Assembly: GCA_046756405.1 (NCBI GenBank)
Contig: JBHHWH010000004.1
Coordinates: forward strand, 1-49,425
Reading direction: 5' to 3'
DNA from: JBHHWH01 sp046756405
Lineage (GTDB): Bacteria > Actinomycetota > Acidimicrobiia > Spongiisociales > ZC4RG35
Length of the DNA: 49,425 nucleotides
Part shown: piece after piece, positions 22,393 through 30,936 of the stretch
Layout: the number at the start of each line of letters is the position of its first letter
Position numbering within the stretch: position 1 is the stretch's first letter
Position numbers and translations under genes: made by a program
Notes under the pieces: generated by a model
Database searches by the model: none
What the model saw: the letters and a program-made list of their open reading frames with translations, nothing else
Told to the model about the DNA's origin: nothing

Positions 22393-24351
22393 TCAGTCAG
22401 TTTCAGCGATCCCCAACTTGCGGAGGAAGGCCTCGTTGCTGGGGGGACGACCAAGGAAGTTCAGCAGCATCTCGTTGGGATCCACCGAACCACCCTTCTC
22501 CAACACTTCGCGGCGGTAGGCCATTCCCACTTCCGGGTTGGTAACCCCCTCCTCCTCGAAGCGGGCGAACATGTCGTCGCCGAACACCTCAGACCACATG
22601 TACCCGTAATAGCTGGCGTCGTAGCCACCCATGAGATGCCCGAAGGAAGCCAGCGGGAAGGTGCCCTCATGGTGGGGAAGCAGGGAGATCTTGCTGCCGT
22701 CGCGGCTGATGCAGTCTATGTCAGGATCGGGTCTGCCGTGGAGCTCTTGATCCCACCAGCCGTACATCATCTGACGGAGCTGGAAGATCCCCTTGTTGAG
22801 CCGGCGGGCTGCCACCAACTGGTCCACCAGCTCGTCGGGGATGGGCTCGCCGGTCTTGTAATGACGGGCGAAACGCTTGAGGACATCGACCCGCCACACC
22901 CAATGCTGCATGATCTGGCTGGGAGCCTCAACGAAGTCACGCTCGACGTTGGTGCCTGAAAACCGGGCAAGTTCGGTCCTCCCCAAGTTCTGGTGTAGGA
23001 CGTGGCCGAATTCGTGGAACAGGGTCTCGACCTCGCCGTGTTGGAGGAGCGACGGGGCCTCCTTGGTCGGCTTGGTGAAGTTTGCCACCATCGCACAGAC
23101 CGGGTTCTGGTAGGAGCCGTCCTCCCGGCGGCGGCTGGGGATGAGGGGGAACTCCGCGGCATGGCCGTACTTGCCTTCCCGGGGGAAGAGGTCGAGATAG
23201 AAACGAGCCAGTTCTTCGCCGGTCTCGGCGTCGTCGATGGCATAGAAGCGAACATCTTCATGCCAGGCGTCGAATTCGTCGATCTCCCGGAAGCGGATGC
23301 CGAACATCTCCGAAGTCAGCTCGAACATTCCCTCCAACACTCGGGGAAGGGGGAAGTATTCGGCGACCTCGAAGGCGTCTACCCCGTAGTCGGTCCTCCG
23401 TTGCTGGGTGTCGTAGTAGGACCAGTCCCACACCTGGACGGCGGTGTCTCCGGTATCTGCCTCCAGCAACTTCGACATGGCGGCGATCTCGGCTTCGGCC
23501 TTCCTCTTGAGGGGAGAGAAAAGGTCGTCGTAGAAACCCTTGACCCGCTCGGGGCTCTTGGCCATGCGCTCCTCGAGGCGGTGATGCGCCCAAGTGGGTT
23601 GCCCGAAGGCCTCGGCGATCTCCTGGCGGAGGCGCACCGCCTCAGCGAGGAGCTTCTTGTTCTCCTCGACGGCGACAGTGTTGAACTTGAACCTCAGCTG
23701 CTCCCGGAGGTCCCGACGCTTGGCGTTCTCCAGAAAGGGGATGAGGTGCGGGTAGGCGATGGTGACCTTCAGCTTCCCCGTTTCCTCGTCGGCTTCCAAA
23801 GAGTCAATGAAGCTGTCGGGAAGACCTTCTAGATCCTCCCGGGTGACGAGGATCCAGTCTTCCCACTCGTCGATGTTGGACTGGAAGCGGACCCCCAGCT
23901 CTACCAACCGCTCGGTCTTGGCCTTTACTTGGGCGCGTGTCTCCGGGTCGAGGTCGTGTCCGGCCCGGCGCAGGTCGCGCAGGGTGAACTCCAGGAAGCG
24001 TGCCAGTTCTCCGTCAAGGGCGACGGCTTCCTGCGTGGCCGCGTACTCTTTGACTGCGGCGTTGAGGTCGTCGCGGAACCAGATCTCGGTCCCGTACTTG
24101 CTGAGTTTCTCCTCAGCCACCTTGGCAGCCTCGCGTATCTTCTTCTCCGGATGGACGTATCCCATGAAGGCGTAGTCGGTGAACGCCTTGGAGAGCACGT
24201 CGCTGATCCGGTCAAGGGGCCGGAGAGTGTCTTCGAAGCTACGGGCCCTTCGGGGAGCCACGAGATCGGACAGGACCTGTTCGGCTTCGGCGATCGCGGT
24301 GGCGGTGCCCTCCTCGATCTGGGATGGGGTGATGGTGCTGTAGTGGTGCAT
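22393..24351 (-). CDS. M3 family zinc oligopeptidase
   Basis: Cytoplasmic metallopeptidase of the thimet oligopeptidase group that degrades short peptides. The zinc motif HEFGH starts at His446, with a downstream Glu in the FVEAPSQIMQHWVW segment. The N-terminal helical half (FMGYVHPEKKIREAA) and the GYMWSEVFGDDMFARF segment near the end are typical. 652 residues, full length. A TANNNT box lies 9 nt before ATG 24351. The AT-rich gap beyond its stop (22222-22392) holds no gene and presumably the promoter of the small zinc protein. Confidence 0.93.
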   Translation of the reverse strand: MHHYSTITPSQIEEGTATAIAEAEQVLSDLVAPRRARSFEDTLRPLDRISDVLSKAFTDYAFMGYVHPEKKIREAAKVAEEKLSKYGTEIWFRDDLNAAVKEYAATQEAVALDGELARFLEFTLRDLRRAGHDLDPETRAQVKAKTERLVELGVRFQSNIDEWEDWILVTREDLEGLPDSFIDSLEADEETGKLKVTIAYPHLIPFLENAKRRDLREQLRFKFNTVAVEENKKLLAEAVRLRQEIAEAFGQPTWAHHRLEERMAKSPERVKGFYDDLFSPLKRKAEAEIAAMSKLLEADTGDTAVQVWDWSYYDTQQRRTDYGVDAFEVAEYFPLPRVLEGMFELTSEMFGIRFREIDEFDAWHEDVRFYAIDDAETGEELARFYLDLFPREGKYGHAAEFPLIPSRRREDGSYQNPVCAMVANFTKPTKEAPSLLQHGEVETLFHEFGHVLHQNLGRTELARFSGTNVERDFVEAPSQIMQHWVWRVDVLKRFARHYKTGEPIPDELVDQLVAARRLNKGIFQLRQMMYGWWDQELHGRPDPDIDCISRDGSKISLLPHHEGTFPLASFGHLMGGYDASYYGYMWSEVFGDDMFARFEEEGVTNPEVGMAYRREVLEKGGSVDPNEMLLNFLGRPPSNEAFLRKLGIAETD

Positions 24352-24360
24352 GAACGGACG

Positions 24361-24366
24361 AGGCTA
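24361..24366 (-). promoter_or_regulatory. -10 box of the M3 peptidase gene
   Basis: Reads TAGCCT on the minus strand, 9 nt before ATG 24351, in the 30-bp gap after the amidohydrolase stop. Confidence 0.4.
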
Positions 24367-24381
24367 ATGGCGTACCGGAAC

Positions 24382-25620
24382 TCAGGCGGAGGGCGGGCGG
24401 AAGAGAGCCTCGGCCTCGGCGCGGGTGATGGCCTCGGCAGGGTTGATGCCGTGGCGGCCAACTGCCGCGGTGATGCCAGTCTCCGGGTCGGGTAGCTCCA
24501 CGGGAGCGTCACTGCCTCCAATCACCTCTACACCGGCGGCGAGGAGGGAACGAAACCGGTAGACCATGCCCATCCGGCCGGGGCCGAGGCGTCTCTCCAG
24601 CCAGGTGACCTCGGAGGGGATGAAGGCGGGTTGGACCGAAGCGACGACACCGAGACGGCCCATGCGCTCGATGGCCTCGTCGGTGAGCAGGCTGGCGTGC
24701 TCCATCCGGAGCCGGTGGGGCGGAGCACCCCGCTCGATCAACACGGTGAAGAGGTCCAGGACCTGATCCGCCGCCCGGTCTCCGATGGCGTGAACAGCCA
24801 CGTCCCCTCCCAGTTCGAGGGCCGTCTCCGCCATCTTGAGATCACGGGCCGGGTCGAGCCGAAGCATGCCTCGGGTCTCCGGCCTGTCGGCGTAGGGTTG
24901 GTGAAGGGCGGCGGTGTGCCCGCCGAAGCTGCCGTCGGCGAAACCCTTCCAGCCTTTGAAACGAAGCGGGCCTTCGGCCTGGTCTAGAGCCTCCTTTGCT
25001 GAGGCCAGTTTCGCCGGATCGCCGGTGATGACCAGGATGTCCATGGTGACAGGAAGCTCAGGACCGAGGCGGATAAGGGTGGGCAACTCATCGGTGACAC
25101 CGCACCACAGGGGCTCGCCCGCTGAGACGATCCCGGTGATGGAGCGAATCCCCATTGACCTTAGCCCGGAGAAGGCCTCCCGAATCGCCTGATCTCTTGG
25201 GGATGGGATCAGGGAAGCGAGGGTCGCGGAGACCGCAGCCACCGCTGTCTCTCGGAGAACGCCAGTGGGTGTGCCGTCGAGCGTGCGGTCGAAGGAGCCG
25301 CCCGGCGGATCGGGGGTCGCCGAGTGGATACCCGCCAGTCTGAGCGCCGCCGTGTTGGCCACGGCGATGTGGCCGCAGTAGCGGTGGAGGAGTGCCGGCC
25401 GCTCCCCGGTCACCTGGTCCAGTTCGGCGGCGGTGGGGAGCCGGCCTTCGTTGAGGTTCTCGTCGTTGAGACGGTGGGCCACGATCGGCCCTTCCACCGT
25501 GTCGACCTGCTCCGCCACCTGCTTCATCAGCTCATGAAGGCTGGTGACGTTCATCAGGTCGAGCCCCGCTCGGAGGGCGGCATAGCCCAGGGGGTGGAAG
25601 TGGTGGTCGTGGTAGGTCAT
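24382..25620 (-). CDS. Amidohydrolase of the YtcJ-like group lacking the outer beta-sandwich
   Basis: Metal-dependent TIM-barrel amidohydrolase. HHFHP (HxH) stands only about five residues from the start. LRFKGWKGFADGSFGG carries the Lys region, then come VAVHAIGDRA, RMEHASLL and GGSDAPVELPDP (catalytic Asp). YtcJ-type proteins have about 60 residues before HxH and about 50 after the barrel that form a composite beta-sandwich. Both parts are absent here (412 residues). The ATGA overlap with the upstream IMPase-family gene fixes the start and shows coupling, so the trimmed form is probably real. Substrate unknown. Confidence 0.85.
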   Translation of the reverse strand: MTYHDHHFHPLGYAALRAGLDLMNVTSLHELMKQVAEQVDTVEGPIVAHRLNDENLNEGRLPTAAELDQVTGERPALLHRYCGHIAVANTAALRLAGIHSATPDPPGGSFDRTLDGTPTGVLRETAVAAVSATLASLIPSPRDQAIREAFSGLRSMGIRSITGIVSAGEPLWCGVTDELPTLIRLGPELPVTMDILVITGDPAKLASAKEALDQAEGPLRFKGWKGFADGSFGGHTAALHQPYADRPETRGMLRLDPARDLKMAETALELGGDVAVHAIGDRAADQVLDLFTVLIERGAPPHRLRMEHASLLTDEAIERMGRLGVVASVQPAFIPSEVTWLERRLGPGRMGMVYRFRSLLAAGVEVIGGSDAPVELPDPETGITAAVGRHGINPAEAITRAEAEALFRPPSA

Positions 25621-26423
25621 TGGAGGTGGGCGGGGAGGGTTTCGGCGACGATCACGCGGAGTTCTTCGTGAATCTTCCCGTTGCTGGCCACATGGGCGAC
25701 CGCATCGAGCTTGTGGGGTTCACCGGTGTGGTCGGTGAACCGACCTCCGGCTTCGGTCACCAACAGCATTCCTGCGGCCACGTCCCAGGGCTGAATGCCG
25801 TATCTCCCACCATGCTCCCAGTAGCCGTCGAATCGGCCACAGGCCACCCAGGCGAGGTCGAGGGCCGCGGCGCCGAGACGGCGGATACCGCGCGCTTGTT
25901 GGATGGCCACCTCGACCACGGCGAGGTAATCGGCGGCGTGCTCCCTGCGGTCGTAGGGGAACCCGGTGACCAGTAGGGCGTCTTCCATCCGGGAGGTCTC
26001 AGATACTCGGATGGGTTGCTCGTTCATCGTCGCCCCCTCGCCTGCCACCGCCACGAACTCGTCGTTGCGGGCCACATCGATCACCACTCCCACCTGGGGG
26101 CGTCCCTCCTGCCACAGGGCGACGGAAACCGCTACTTGGGGTATCCGCCGGACGAAGTTAACTGTCCCGTCCAAAGGGTCGACGATCCACACCCGTTTCG
26201 AATCCCAAGGGTGACCTCCGCCCTCCTCCCCTAGGAAGTCATCGTCGGGAAAGTGGGTAGCGATCACCGCGCGGATCGCTTCCTCTGCCTGCCGGTCGAT
26301 CTGAGTCACCGGATCAACAGCTCCTTTCAACTCGGTGTCCAAAGGCTCGAAGAAACCCGCCTGAACCACGTCGGCACCGGCGCGGGCGGCCCTGACTGCG
26401 ACCCAGACATCTCCTTCCCACAT
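25617..26423 (-). CDS. Inositol monophosphatase family protein
   Basis: Mg-dependent phosphatase of the IMPase/FBPase/CysQ superfamily. The motifs are present: DPVTQIDRQAE, EEGGG, VDPLDGTVNF (metal-binding DPLDGT) and the terminal WDVAAGMLLVTEAGG. 268 residues from ATG 26423. The frame is open to 26591, but the extension is non-conserved, and TAGAGT lies 8 nt before this ATG. Substrate may be myo-inositol phosphate, histidinol phosphate or 3'-phosphoadenosine phosphate. Confidence 0.9.
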   Translation of the reverse strand: MWEGDVWVAVRAARAGADVVQAGFFEPLDTELKGAVDPVTQIDRQAEEAIRAVIATHFPDDDFLGEEGGGHPWDSKRVWIVDPLDGTVNFVRRIPQVAVSVALWQEGRPQVGVVIDVARNDEFVAVAGEGATMNEQPIRVSETSRMEDALLVTGFPYDRREHAADYLAVVEVAIQQARGIRRLGAAALDLAWVACGRFDGYWEHGGRYGIQPWDVAAGMLLVTEAGGRFTDHTGEPHKLDAVAHVASNGKIHEELRVIVAETLPAHLQ

Positions 26424-26431
26424 AGATTCCA

Positions 26432-26437
26432 ACTCTA
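26432..26437 (-). promoter_or_regulatory. -10 box of the IMPase-family gene
   Basis: Reads TAGAGT on the minus strand, 8 nt before ATG 26423. Confidence 0.4.
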
Positions 26438-26495
26438 CGGAGCCGCGAGCCAGGCGGTGACCACCGTGGACATCCCCTATTGGTTCTGGAGCTTC

Positions 26496-26501
26496 TACCC
26501 T
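26496..26501 (+). promoter_or_regulatory. -10 box, leaderless start of lnt
   Basis: TACCCT ends 7 nt before GTG 26509, without a Shine-Dalgarno. Confidence 0.4.
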
Positions 26502-26508
26502 GCCCGGG

Positions 26509-27987
26509 GTGAAAGCGGTGGGATACGCCGCGGCTGGGGCCGCGATCTCCGTGTTGGCCTTTCCCCCCTTCGGACCCGGATGGCTGATCATCCCCGGGGT
26601 GATCCTGTTCCTGTGGGGTCTGCGCAGCGCGTCTTCTCCCGGTTGGGGGCTGGCCGTTGGGGCGGTGTATGGCTTCGGCTTCTACGCCGGGCTCATGTGG
26701 TGGCTATCCGAACTGGGCCTCATCGCGGCGATTCCCCTGGTCCTGGTTCAAGGCGCATTCCCGGCTTTGTACGGCTGGTGGTTGAGCAGGCATCGGAGCG
26801 CGAAGCCGGGTATCTGGCTCCTCCTCGCTGGTGGTGGATGGGGGGTCATGGAGCTGATCCGATACCGGTTCCCCGTGGGCGGGCTGGAGTGGGGTGCAGC
26901 AGGGTACGCCCTGTCCGATCTGTCGTGGGCTCGGGAAATGGCCTGGTGGATCGGCACATCGGGACTGACCATCCTTGTTGCGACGACGGCGGCCGCCGTC
27001 GTCATACTCCGACTCCGCCGGGGAGTGGCCCTGAGAGTCCTTGCCGTTGTGGTGGTAGTGGTCCTCTCCGGAGTTGTCTTCTTTCCTCAGCCCGGATTCG
27101 CCGGCCGTCCTCTTCGGGTGGCGGTGGTTCAAGGGTCTACTCCTTGCCCATTTGAGCACTGCCCCAATGAGCGATTCGGAACCTATCTCCAGCACCTCGA
27201 ACTCACCCGACAGATCCCGACGGGGAGCGTGGACCTCGTGGTGTGGTCCGAAGGTTCCACCGGATCCACCAACGCCGATCCGGTGCTCAACCCCGAGGTG
27301 GGCGAGGCCATAGGGGAACAGGCGCGTCGCCTCGGGGCCTGGTTCCTGGTGGGAGGCGACCGTCCCGTCAGCGAGAGCGAGTGGGTCAACGCCAACGTGG
27401 TCTTCGATCCGGAGGGGCAGATCGTGGGTGAGTACCGAAAACAGCACCCCGTTCCCTTCGGTGAGTACATTCCTGCCCGTCCCCTCTTCGCTTGGATTCC
27501 TGCCCTCGCCGCGGTGCCAAGAGACATGATTCCGGGCGGCGGCCCGGAAACTTTCGAGGTTGCTGGGCACGGTCTCGGGTCGGTGATCTCCTTCGAGGGC
27601 GCTTTTTCCCGCTACGCCCGAGGTCATGTGATCCGAGGTGCCGAAGTCATCGTCGTGGCCACCAACGAGGGCTCCTATGGCACCACTCCCGCCTCGGATC
27701 AGCTAATCGGGATAACCAGGATGCGCGCCGCCGAACTCGGTGTCCCCATTATCCACTCGGCGGTGACCGGCAAGTCGACGATCATCGACCGCCTCGGCCA
27801 GGTGGGAGAGGTAACCGGCCTGGGCACCCAGGAGATCCTCACCGGCCAGGTCTTCTCCGGCGGCCCTAGTCCCTACGCCCTGGCAGGTGATTGGCTGATG
27901 GCTCTGGCTGCTGTAGCAGCGATTCTCACGTGGTGGTCGCGCCGTTCCCTGGTAGGTTCCCGTGACCGAGATTCTGAGGAGGAGTAG
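26509..27987 (+). CDS. lnt: Apolipoprotein N-acyltransferase-like protein with Cys-to-Ser active site
   Basis: Integral membrane protein. Six or so hydrophobic segments in residues 1-195 precede an exported nitrilase-fold domain, plus one terminal helix. Lnt adds the third acyl chain to lipoproteins through a Glu-Lys-Cys triad. Here Glu248 (VVWSEGST), Lys311 (YRKQHPVPFGEY) and Glu319 are in place, but the catalytic Cys position (normally I-C-Y/F-E) reads VISFE with Ser361, codon TCC at 27589-27591. Spacing to the Lys matches E. coli. Start GTG 26509. acsA follows after 3 nt. Whether this protein is an active acyltransferase is doubtful. Confidence 0.88.
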   Translation: MKAVGYAAAGAAISVLAFPPFGPGWLIIPGVILFLWGLRSASSPGWGLAVGAVYGFGFYAGLMWWLSELGLIAAIPLVLVQGAFPALYGWWLSRHRSAKPGIWLLLAGGGWGVMELIRYRFPVGGLEWGAAGYALSDLSWAREMAWWIGTSGLTILVATTAAAVVILRLRRGVALRVLAVVVVVVLSGVVFFPQPGFAGRPLRVAVVQGSTPCPFEHCPNERFGTYLQHLELTRQIPTGSVDLVVWSEGSTGSTNADPVLNPEVGEAIGEQARRLGAWFLVGGDRPVSESEWVNANVVFDPEGQIVGEYRKQHPVPFGEYIPARPLFAWIPALAAVPRDMIPGGGPETFEVAGHGLGSVISFEGAFSRYARGHVIRGAEVIVVATNEGSYGTTPASDQLIGITRMRAAELGVPIIHSAVTGKSTIIDRLGQVGEVTGLGTQEILTGQVFSGGPSPYALAGDWLMALAAVAAILTWWSRRSLVGSRDRDSEEE

Positions 27988-27990
27988 GAG

Positions 27991-29940
27991 ATGACTCAAG
28001 CCCTGGAAAACCTGCTCAGCGAGGAGCGGACCTTCCCGCCTCCCCCGGAGTTCGCCGCCCAGGCGAACGCCAAGCCTGGGATCCACGAGGAGGCTGCTTC
28101 CGACTATCTGGCGTTCTGGAAGAGGCAGGCCCTGGAGCGGATCACCTGGTTTAAAGAGCCCGCGCAAGTACTCGACGATTCCAACCCGCCCTTCTACAAG
28201 TGGTTTCCCGACGGGGAGCTGAATATTTCCTACAACTGCCTCGATCGTCACCTGGCTGAACATGGAGACCAGGTCGCCTACCACTGGATAGGCGAGCCCG
28301 GAGACACCCGGACCATAACCTATTCCGATCTGGCTCGCGAGGTAAACCGCTTCGCCAACGGGCTGAAGAGCCTGGGCCTGGGCAAGGGCGACCGGGTGGC
28401 CATCTACATGGGGATGATCCCCGAACTGCCCATCGCCATGCTGGCCTGTGCCCGCCTTGGGGTGGTTCACTCGGTGGTCTTTGGAGGCTTCTCCTCCGAT
28501 GCCCTAGCGAGCAGGATCCTCGACGCCGAAGCTCATGTCGTCATCACCCAGGATGGCGCCTGGCGGGGAGGCAACGTAGTACCGCTCAAGGCCAACACCG
28601 ACGTAGCCCTGGAACAGGTGCCGGGCGTGGAGCACACCATCGTGGTGAAGCGCACCGACCACGGCGTCGACATGGTCGATGGCCGTGACATTTGGTGGCA
28701 CGACCTGGTGGAAGGACAGTCAGGGGAGTGCGAGCCTGAGGTGCTAAACGCCGAGGATCCTCTCTACATCCTCTACACGTCAGGTACCACGGGGAGGCCA
28801 AAGGGGATCGTGCACACTCAGGGTGGGTACCTGACCCAGATCATGACCACCCACTCCTACGTCTTCGACGTGAAACCGGACACTGACATCTACTGGTGTG
28901 CGGCCGATATCGGTTGGGTAACGGGCCACAGCTACATCGTTTACGGGCCCCTGGCCAACCGGACTACCGGCGTGATGTACGAAGGAGCCCCCAACTTCCC
29001 CGACTTCGACCGGCTATGGCAGATCATAGATGAGTACGGGGTGACGATCTTCTACACCGCCCCCACCGCTATTCGGGCCTTCATGAAGTGGGGAGATGAA
29101 CACGTGGACAAGCATGACCTCTCGTCGCTTCGTCTGCTGGGGACCGTTGGCGAGCCGATAAACCCGGAGGCCTGGATGTGGTACCGGGAGAAGATCGGCC
29201 GCGGGAGGTGCCCGATCGTAGACACCTGGTGGCAGACCGAGACCGGGGCCATCATGATCACTCCGCTCCCCGGCGTGGTGGCCACCAAGCCCGGCTCGGC
29301 AACGTTTCCCTTCCCTGGGGTTTTCGCCGACGTTGTCGATGAGAACGGAGATTCGGTGCCCCTCGGCGGCGGTGGATTCTTGGTCATCACCCATCCCTGG
29401 CCGTCGATGGCCCGGACCATCTACGGCGACGACCAGCGGTTCATCGACACCTACTGGTCCCGCTTCCCAGACAAGTACTTCCCGGGCGATGGCTGTAAGC
29501 GAGATGAGGACGGCTACTTCTGGCTGCTGGGAAGGGTGGACGACATCATGCTTGTCTCGGGGCACAACATCTCCACCACCGAGGTGGAGTCGGCCTTGGT
29601 TGGCCATCCCGCTGTCGCCGAAGCTGCTGTGGTGGGCCGCAAGGACGAGATCACCGGCCAGGCGATCGCCGCGTTCGTGACTCTGCTGGGCGGGGTCGAC
29701 GGAGACGAGGATCTGATCGCTGAACTCCGCGAACACGTGGCGAAGACGTTGGGTCCGATCGCCAAGCCCAAGTCAATCGTTTTCACCGATGATCTACCCA
29801 AGACCCGATCGGGAAAGATCATGCGGCGGCTTCTCCAGGATATCTCCGAGAACCGCCATCTCGGAGACGTGACCACCCTGGCCAACGCCCCCATCGTCGC
29901 CGAGATCGCCGAAAAGGCCGCGCACTCCCCAGAAGACTGA
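27991..29940 (+). CDS. acsA: Acetyl-CoA synthetase (AMP-forming)
   Basis: Activates acetate to acetyl-CoA. The N-terminal ACAS domain (DYLAFWKRQALERITWFK), the AMP loop YTSGTTGRPKGIVHT, WWQTETGAIMITPLPG and the C-terminal PKTRSGKIMRRLL are typical. The reversibly acetylated Lys falls at position 609, as in Salmonella Acs. AGGAGGAGTAGGAG overlaps the lnt stop and provides the ribosome-binding site, so the two genes are coupled. 649 residues, full length. Confidence 0.96.
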   Translation: MTQALENLLSEERTFPPPPEFAAQANAKPGIHEEAASDYLAFWKRQALERITWFKEPAQVLDDSNPPFYKWFPDGELNISYNCLDRHLAEHGDQVAYHWIGEPGDTRTITYSDLAREVNRFANGLKSLGLGKGDRVAIYMGMIPELPIAMLACARLGVVHSVVFGGFSSDALASRILDAEAHVVITQDGAWRGGNVVPLKANTDVALEQVPGVEHTIVVKRTDHGVDMVDGRDIWWHDLVEGQSGECEPEVLNAEDPLYILYTSGTTGRPKGIVHTQGGYLTQIMTTHSYVFDVKPDTDIYWCAADIGWVTGHSYIVYGPLANRTTGVMYEGAPNFPDFDRLWQIIDEYGVTIFYTAPTAIRAFMKWGDEHVDKHDLSSLRLLGTVGEPINPEAWMWYREKIGRGRCPIVDTWWQTETGAIMITPLPGVVATKPGSATFPFPGVFADVVDENGDSVPLGGGGFLVITHPWPSMARTIYGDDQRFIDTYWSRFPDKYFPGDGCKRDEDGYFWLLGRVDDIMLVSGHNISTTEVESALVGHPAVAEAAVVGRKDEITGQAIAAFVTLLGGVDGDEDLIAELREHVAKTLGPIAKPKSIVFTDDLPKTRSGKIMRRLLQDISENRHLGDVTTLANAPIVAEIAEKAAHSPED

Positions 29941-29941
29941 C

Positions 29942-29995
29942 CGCGAACCTAATGCACCAGGGCCCGGATTTGGGCCTGGGCGGGAAAAGTTCGCG
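29942..29995 (+). terminator. Nested hairpin after acsA
   Basis: An outer stem CGCGAAC (29942-29948) / GTTCGCG (29989-29995) encloses an inner stem CCAGG-G-CCC / GGG-CCTGG (29957-29979) with one bulged G. It lies 1 nt after the acsA stop, between convergent genes, so it probably ends transcription from one or both sides. Confidence 0.5.
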
Positions 29996-30063
29996 CTGGC
30001 TTTCAGTGAAGGCCGTTCTGTTTGAGCAATCCGTATCCGGACCCTGGATCCTTGCGAACGCGG

Positions 30064-30876
30064 TCAGCCAACCAGGGACCTTACGGCGTTGGAGCCGCCG
30101 GAGGTGACGGGCTCGCCGTGGCCGAAGAGGATTACTTCGTAGTCGAATCCGGCCAGCTTGATCACCGACAGGTTGGCGAGGCCCATGTCCTCGGTGAAGT
30201 CGGGGTTGGGTCCGATCACTCCACCGTTGGCGCCGTTGATGGCGTCCCCGGCCACCAGGATCCCCGCGGCTGGATCAAGGACCGAGATGTGACCCGGCGT
30301 ATGCCCCGGCGTTTCGATGATCTCCAGATCGAAGACTCGGTCGCCATCCCCGACGGGCATCCCTCGAACGGAAGCGAAGATCAGCGGGAGATCGCCCCTG
30401 CCTGCATACCACGGAGCCGCTGTAGCCAACTCGAGGACGGCTTGGAGGCTCCCCTGATGGTCGGGGTGCTTGTGGCTGATGATCACATGGGCAACCGAAT
30501 CCCATCCCAGACCAACTGCGGCGAGGGCTTCTCCGATGGCGGCTTCGCTTCCCTCCACGCCGGTATCCACGAGGGCCGCCTCGCCGTCGCGATAGAGGAC
30601 GTAGGCGGAGACGAACCCCAGGTTGGCTCTCTGCCAGGCATGGCCTTGTGCCGGAGTAGCGGTTCCCTGAGGGCGGGTTGTCTCCGCTGGGGGCGCTGTG
30701 GGGCCTGGTTCAGTGGGTGCCCCCGTCGGACCGGGTTCGCTAGGTCCCTCGGTGGGCGCCGGTTCCAGGTCCGGTCCCGGGGCGCAGGCGGCGGCCCCAA
30801 CAACGAGGAGCGCCAGTCCAGCCCTTCCCATGTCCCGGAGCAGAATCCGTCGTGTGATCGGATGATGCTGTTGCAT
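30064..30876 (-). CDS. Exported lipoprotein with metallo-beta-lactamase fold
   Basis: The N-terminus TRRILLRDMGRAGLALLVVGAAAC has a twin-arginine-like start and a lipobox, followed by a Pro/Thr/Glu-rich linker of about 45 residues. The catalytic domain has HKHPDH (HxHxDH) for two metals, then TPGHTPGHI (third His), AGDAI (bridging Asp) and a final FGHGEPV. It is therefore a surface-anchored metallo-hydrolase of the glyoxalase II/MBL type with unknown substrate. ATG 30876 is chosen because TAGTTT lies 7 nt upstream. TTG 30879 is an alternative. Confidence 0.87.
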   Translation of the reverse strand: MQQHHPITRRILLRDMGRAGLALLVVGAAACAPGPDLEPAPTEGPSEPGPTGAPTEPGPTAPPAETTRPQGTATPAQGHAWQRANLGFVSAYVLYRDGEAALVDTGVEGSEAAIGEALAAVGLGWDSVAHVIISHKHPDHQGSLQAVLELATAAPWYAGRGDLPLIFASVRGMPVGDGDRVFDLEIIETPGHTPGHISVLDPAAGILVAGDAINGANGGVIGPNPDFTEDMGLANLSVIKLAGFDYEVILFGHGEPVTSGGSNAVRSLVG

Positions 30877-30883
30877 CAAGAAA

Positions 30884-30889
30884 AAACTA
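30884..30889 (-). promoter_or_regulatory. -10 box of the MBL-fold lipoprotein gene
   Basis: Reads TAGTTT on the minus strand, 7 nt before ATG 30876. Confidence 0.45.
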
Positions 30890-30924
30890 CTCCACCTTCA
30901 CGACGCGCGTCGCCTCCGAACGCG

Positions 30925-30930
30925 TAGTGT
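30925..30930 (+). promoter_or_regulatory. -10 box, leaderless start of trpB2
   Basis: TAGTGT ends 6 nt before ATG 30937. Confidence 0.45.
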
Positions 30931-30936
30931 TCGGCC

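Noticed and set aside
30013..30026. CCGTTCTGTTTGAG resembles the palindrome arm CCGTTCTGTGAG
   Set aside because: Interrupted by extra bases and without the second arm, so not a third copy.
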